From the NCBI GenBank assembly GCA_047618185.1, contig JBLHKZ010000251.1:1-8486 (forward strand): a DNA stretch of 8,486 nucleotides. Reading direction: 5' to 3'. Position 1 is the stretch's first letter. The number at the start of each line of letters is the position of its first letter. Both the position numbers and the translations under genes were made by a program. The notes beneath the pieces were generated by a model. The model was not told the origin of the DNA. It did no database searches and was given only the letters and a program-made list of their open reading frames with translations. Source of the DNA: JAYPEY01 sp047618185 (lineage in GTDB: Bacteria > Verrucomicrobiota > Verrucomicrobiia > Limisphaerales > JAYPEY01). Shown in pieces: positions 7,215-8,486 of the stretch.

Positions 7215-7250
7215 ACTGCCGCAACCGTTTCAGTTGCCGCGGCAAACAGT
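7215..7250 (-). promoter_or_regulatory. GC-rich dyad directly before the enolase-family start
   Basis: The 36 bases before the ATG contain a perfect 12-bp palindrome, ttgccgcggcaa (7234-7245). An alternative hairpin on the transcribed strand pairs GCCGC..AAC (7243-7233) with GTTGCGGC (7225-7218), ending at the start codon. No Shine-Dalgarno sequence is visible here. It could be a repressor operator or a structured leader over the ribosome site. The match is short and in GC-rich DNA, so chance is possible. Confidence 0.3.
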
Positions 7251-7296
7251 CAAGCGATTCCACCGGACGATTGTGGATCAAGGTTCTGCAAGAGCC

Positions 7297-7797
7297 TCAC
7301 TCAACGCGGATCCGATAGCGAAGCCATTTCCAATGCGCGTCACCGGTTCCCGCGCTGCTGCCGCTCCCAAAATCGATCGTGTGCCGCCCCTGATAGGCGG
7401 GCGCGGTGAACAGCCCTTGCCCGTCGATCAGCATTCGCTCGCCCGATCGAACGGTGAAGTCGCCGCTGGCCCAGACCCTAAAGTCGTGGCCGCGCACCCT
7501 GATGACAAGACCGACGAATCCGGACGCCAGATCAATCTTGTGCGTGCGTCTTGAGCGATTGGTGAAAATGCGATCGGGGAAGAAAGTGAAGACTTCCTCA
7601 TGCGCGCCATCGGCCACTCGAAGCATGCAGCCCCCCGGAGCCGAACAGGCGGCCACTTTCAATCTCAGGTTAATCTCCGCGCTACGGCCCGGGCGAAATT
7701 CCCAATCCCGCGACACATACACCATAACCAGCCGACGTTTGCGATCGCGTCCACTCAACAGCAGCGTCTTCGGTGTGAGCCTGGTAATGAACGGCCG
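7297..7797 (-). pseudogene. C-terminal fragment of the broken sialidase-like gene
   Basis: This is the same reading frame downstream of the TAG. A gene caller could start it at TTG 7758-7756, giving 153 residues without a signal peptide. The first part is the last propeller strand (LLLSGRDRKRRLVMVYVSRD) and contains a shortened Asp box, SRDW, that lacks the usual xGxT. The remaining 120 or so residues look like a concanavalin/laminin-G-type jelly-roll domain (GLFTAPAYQGRHTIDFGSGS, ending WKWLRYRIRVE), as found at the C-terminus of secreted glycan-acting proteins. Translation on its own is unlikely but cannot be excluded. Confidence 0.6.
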
Positions 7798-8157
7798 CTA
7801 CAGAATCTCGACCTGATCGCCGATGTCTTCCGCCTTCGACCAGGTTCGGCCCGCGTCGCCGCTGCGATAGCGCCAGGCCGTCTTGTGTCGACGGTCGCGA
7901 TGCAGGACAGTGATCGCCCCGGGCGAGGTCTGAAACAGATCCACCTCGTCGCCGCGATTCTCCTCCGGCCGGGTATGAACCGATCGCAACTCCCAATCGC
8001 GTCCGTCCCGGGAAAACCAAAACAGATTGTGGGCCTGAGTCAGGGCATCGGGAGCGAATCCGGCGGACATCCCGTAGAGGCCGTCCTTCGCCACCGCAGC
8101 GACAGGATTGTGCGCGGAGAATCCGTCCGGATCGCGATGGATGACGCGCTCCTCCGG
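7798..8157 (-). pseudogene. N-terminal propeller fragment of the broken sialidase-like gene
   Basis: This open segment runs from just below the TGA at 8160-8158 to the TAG at 7800-7798, about 119 codons. It holds an Asp-box-like SRDGRDW (nt 7993-8013) and a canonical Asp box SGDAGRTW (nt 7840-7863, SxDxGxTW), the beta-propeller hallmark of sialidases and BNR proteins. Its only plausible internal start is GTG at 8094-8092, which would remove both the signal peptide and the first conserved strand. It is therefore best read as a fragment, not an independent gene. Confidence 0.65.
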
Positions 8158-8249
8158 TCAATGCCAATCCGATCAGGGCCAAGATCCAACACTCACAACC
8201 GCGGTTCACGTCTTTCATCGGCTTTACAGATTTGCTTACTCAAGTCCGA

Positions 8250-8486
8250 TCACTGCGGAAGCAGATCGACACAGGCGAGATCGCCCTTCGCATTTCGGCA
8301 GAACACACGCCCGTTGGCAACCACGGGAGCAGTCCAACACTTTCCTCCGAGTATCTGCGCCTGTAGCAAGGGCGCAAAGCCATCGGCCGTCGCCGGACAA
8401 ATCGTCAGTCGGCCCTTGTCAAAAATGACGAGGCGATCGCCAGCGGCCATCAGCGCGCCGCTTCCGAAGCCCGGTTCTTTCCAGCG
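8250..8486 (-). CDS. PQQ-like beta-propeller protein, C-terminal end (partial)
   Basis: The frame is open from the right edge to TGA at 8252-8250 (78 residues visible), so the start is outside the window. The residues include GSGALMAAGDRLVIFDKGRL, then a strand pair ending ILGGKCWTAPVVANGRVFCR and NAKGDLACVDL. The pattern 'G..LI..GD.L......G.L', followed by 'GGKCWT.PV..NGR.YCRN..G.L.C.D', is what I associate with the last blades of PQQ_2/BamB-like propeller proteins common in Verrucomicrobiota and Planctomycetota. They are often annotated as outer membrane biogenesis protein BamB or PQQ-binding-like. Most are exported, with no proven enzyme activity. It is the first visible gene of the minus-strand series and ends 31 bp before the degraded sialidase-like gene. 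Confidence 0.82.
   Translation of the reverse strand, partial: RWKEPGFGSGALMAAGDRLVIFDKGRLTICPATADGFAPLLQAQILGGKCWTAPVVANGRVFCRNAKGDLACVDLLPQ

Larger units (their letters stand above)
7297..8218 (-). pseudogene. Degraded secreted sialidase/BNR-repeat protein with C-terminal jelly-roll-like domain
   Basis: One gene appears spread over two frames with an internal stop. An ATG at 8218-8216 begins a signal peptide (MKDVNRGCECWILALIGLAL, then TGGA). The homologous body continues in the frame one base away, starting PEERVIHRDPDGFSAHNP just after a TGA at 8160-8158, so one extra base (or loss of two) near 8140-8160 breaks the frame. The body carries Asp-box motifs and reaches TAG at 7800-7798 (VEIL-stop). 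Translation resumes sensibly as RPFITRLTPKTLLLSGRDR and ends with a domain containing GCMLRVADGAHEEVFTFFPD and TIDFGSGSSAGTG, with a stop at 7299-7297. Only about three propeller blades can be counted, fewer than a working six-bladed sialidase needs, so internal sequence also seems lost. It starts 31 bp after the PQQ-like gene. Assembly error could explain one lesion but hardly all. Confidence 0.7.

Noticed and set aside
3289..7269. A 13-bp direct match, attccaccggacg, at 3289-3301 and 7257-7269
   Set aside because: One copy is in the creatininase coding end and the other in a short intergenic gap. No flanking similarity is present, and a single short match over 4 kb can arise by chance.
7798..7800. 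TAG read through as pyrrolysine or by programmed suppression
   Set aside because: No special downstream structure was recognised, and the same gene has a separate frameshift and a shortened propeller, so decay is the simpler explanation.
7682..8218. A 178-codon frame continuing from the signal peptide start at 8218
   Set aside because: Only its first 24 residues or so make sense as a signal peptide. Beyond that it is Arg/Gly/Ser-rich, while the Asp-box sequence is in the adjacent frame. It is the frameshifted continuation of the broken gene.
1..8486. CRISPR array, tRNA, rRNA, insertion sequence or integrase
   Set aside because: No regularly spaced repeats, cloverleaf-like sequence or transposase/integrase motifs were found on either strand by eye.

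Overview
All recognisable genes lie on the minus strand, so transcription runs from high to low coordinates. GC content is fairly high and Shine-Dalgarno-like signals before the starts are weak. The gene set is a periplasmic thioredoxin/haem-motif/PDZ protein, a PQQ-type beta-propeller, a sialidase-like protein, a PL10-like pectate lyase, a creatininase-family hydrolase and an MR/enolase-family enzyme. This mix suggests an environmental member of the PVC group, most likely Verrucomicrobiota, possibly Planctomycetota. That placement is inferred from gene content only.

Layout in transcription order: (1) 8486-8250, C-terminal end of a PQQ-like beta-propeller protein, cut by the window edge. (2) 8218-7297, a degraded secreted sialidase/BNR-repeat protein. 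Its signal peptide and body are in different frames, a TAG interrupts the body, and the propeller is too short. (3) 7214-6069, an intact mandelate racemase/muconate lactonizing enzyme family protein, probably an acid-sugar dehydratase or relative, with a GC-rich dyad directly before its start. (4) 6052-5889, a 164-bp imperfect palindrome with TTAACC ends and CGGAT-containing 9-bp units, filling most of the gap before the next gene. (5) 5872-4223, a sodium/solute symporter (SSS family). (6) 4162-3287, a creatininase-family metallohydrolase. (7) 3205-1847, an exported protein with a thioredoxin-like CxxC domain, one CxxCH haem motif and two PDZ-like domains. (8) 1821-1543, a two-helix small membrane protein. 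(9) 1540-77, a secreted pectate-lyase-family protein. (10) 74-1, the first 24 codons of another exported protein that runs off the left edge.

Working model (inference): the enolase-family enzyme, symporter and creatininase-family hydrolase look like a small catabolic cassette for an organic acid, sugar acid or cyclic polyol-derived compound. The pectate lyase and the decayed sialidase point to polysaccharide or glycan degradation nearby. Genes 8, 9 and 10 are very tightly packed (25 bp between 7 and 8, then 2 bp and 2 bp), so they are probably co-transcribed with the thioredoxin/PDZ gene. No tRNA, rRNA, CRISPR array, transposase or integrase is visible. No stretch longer than 300 bp lacks a gene. 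The largest intergenic gap (5873-6068) is mostly the palindromic element.
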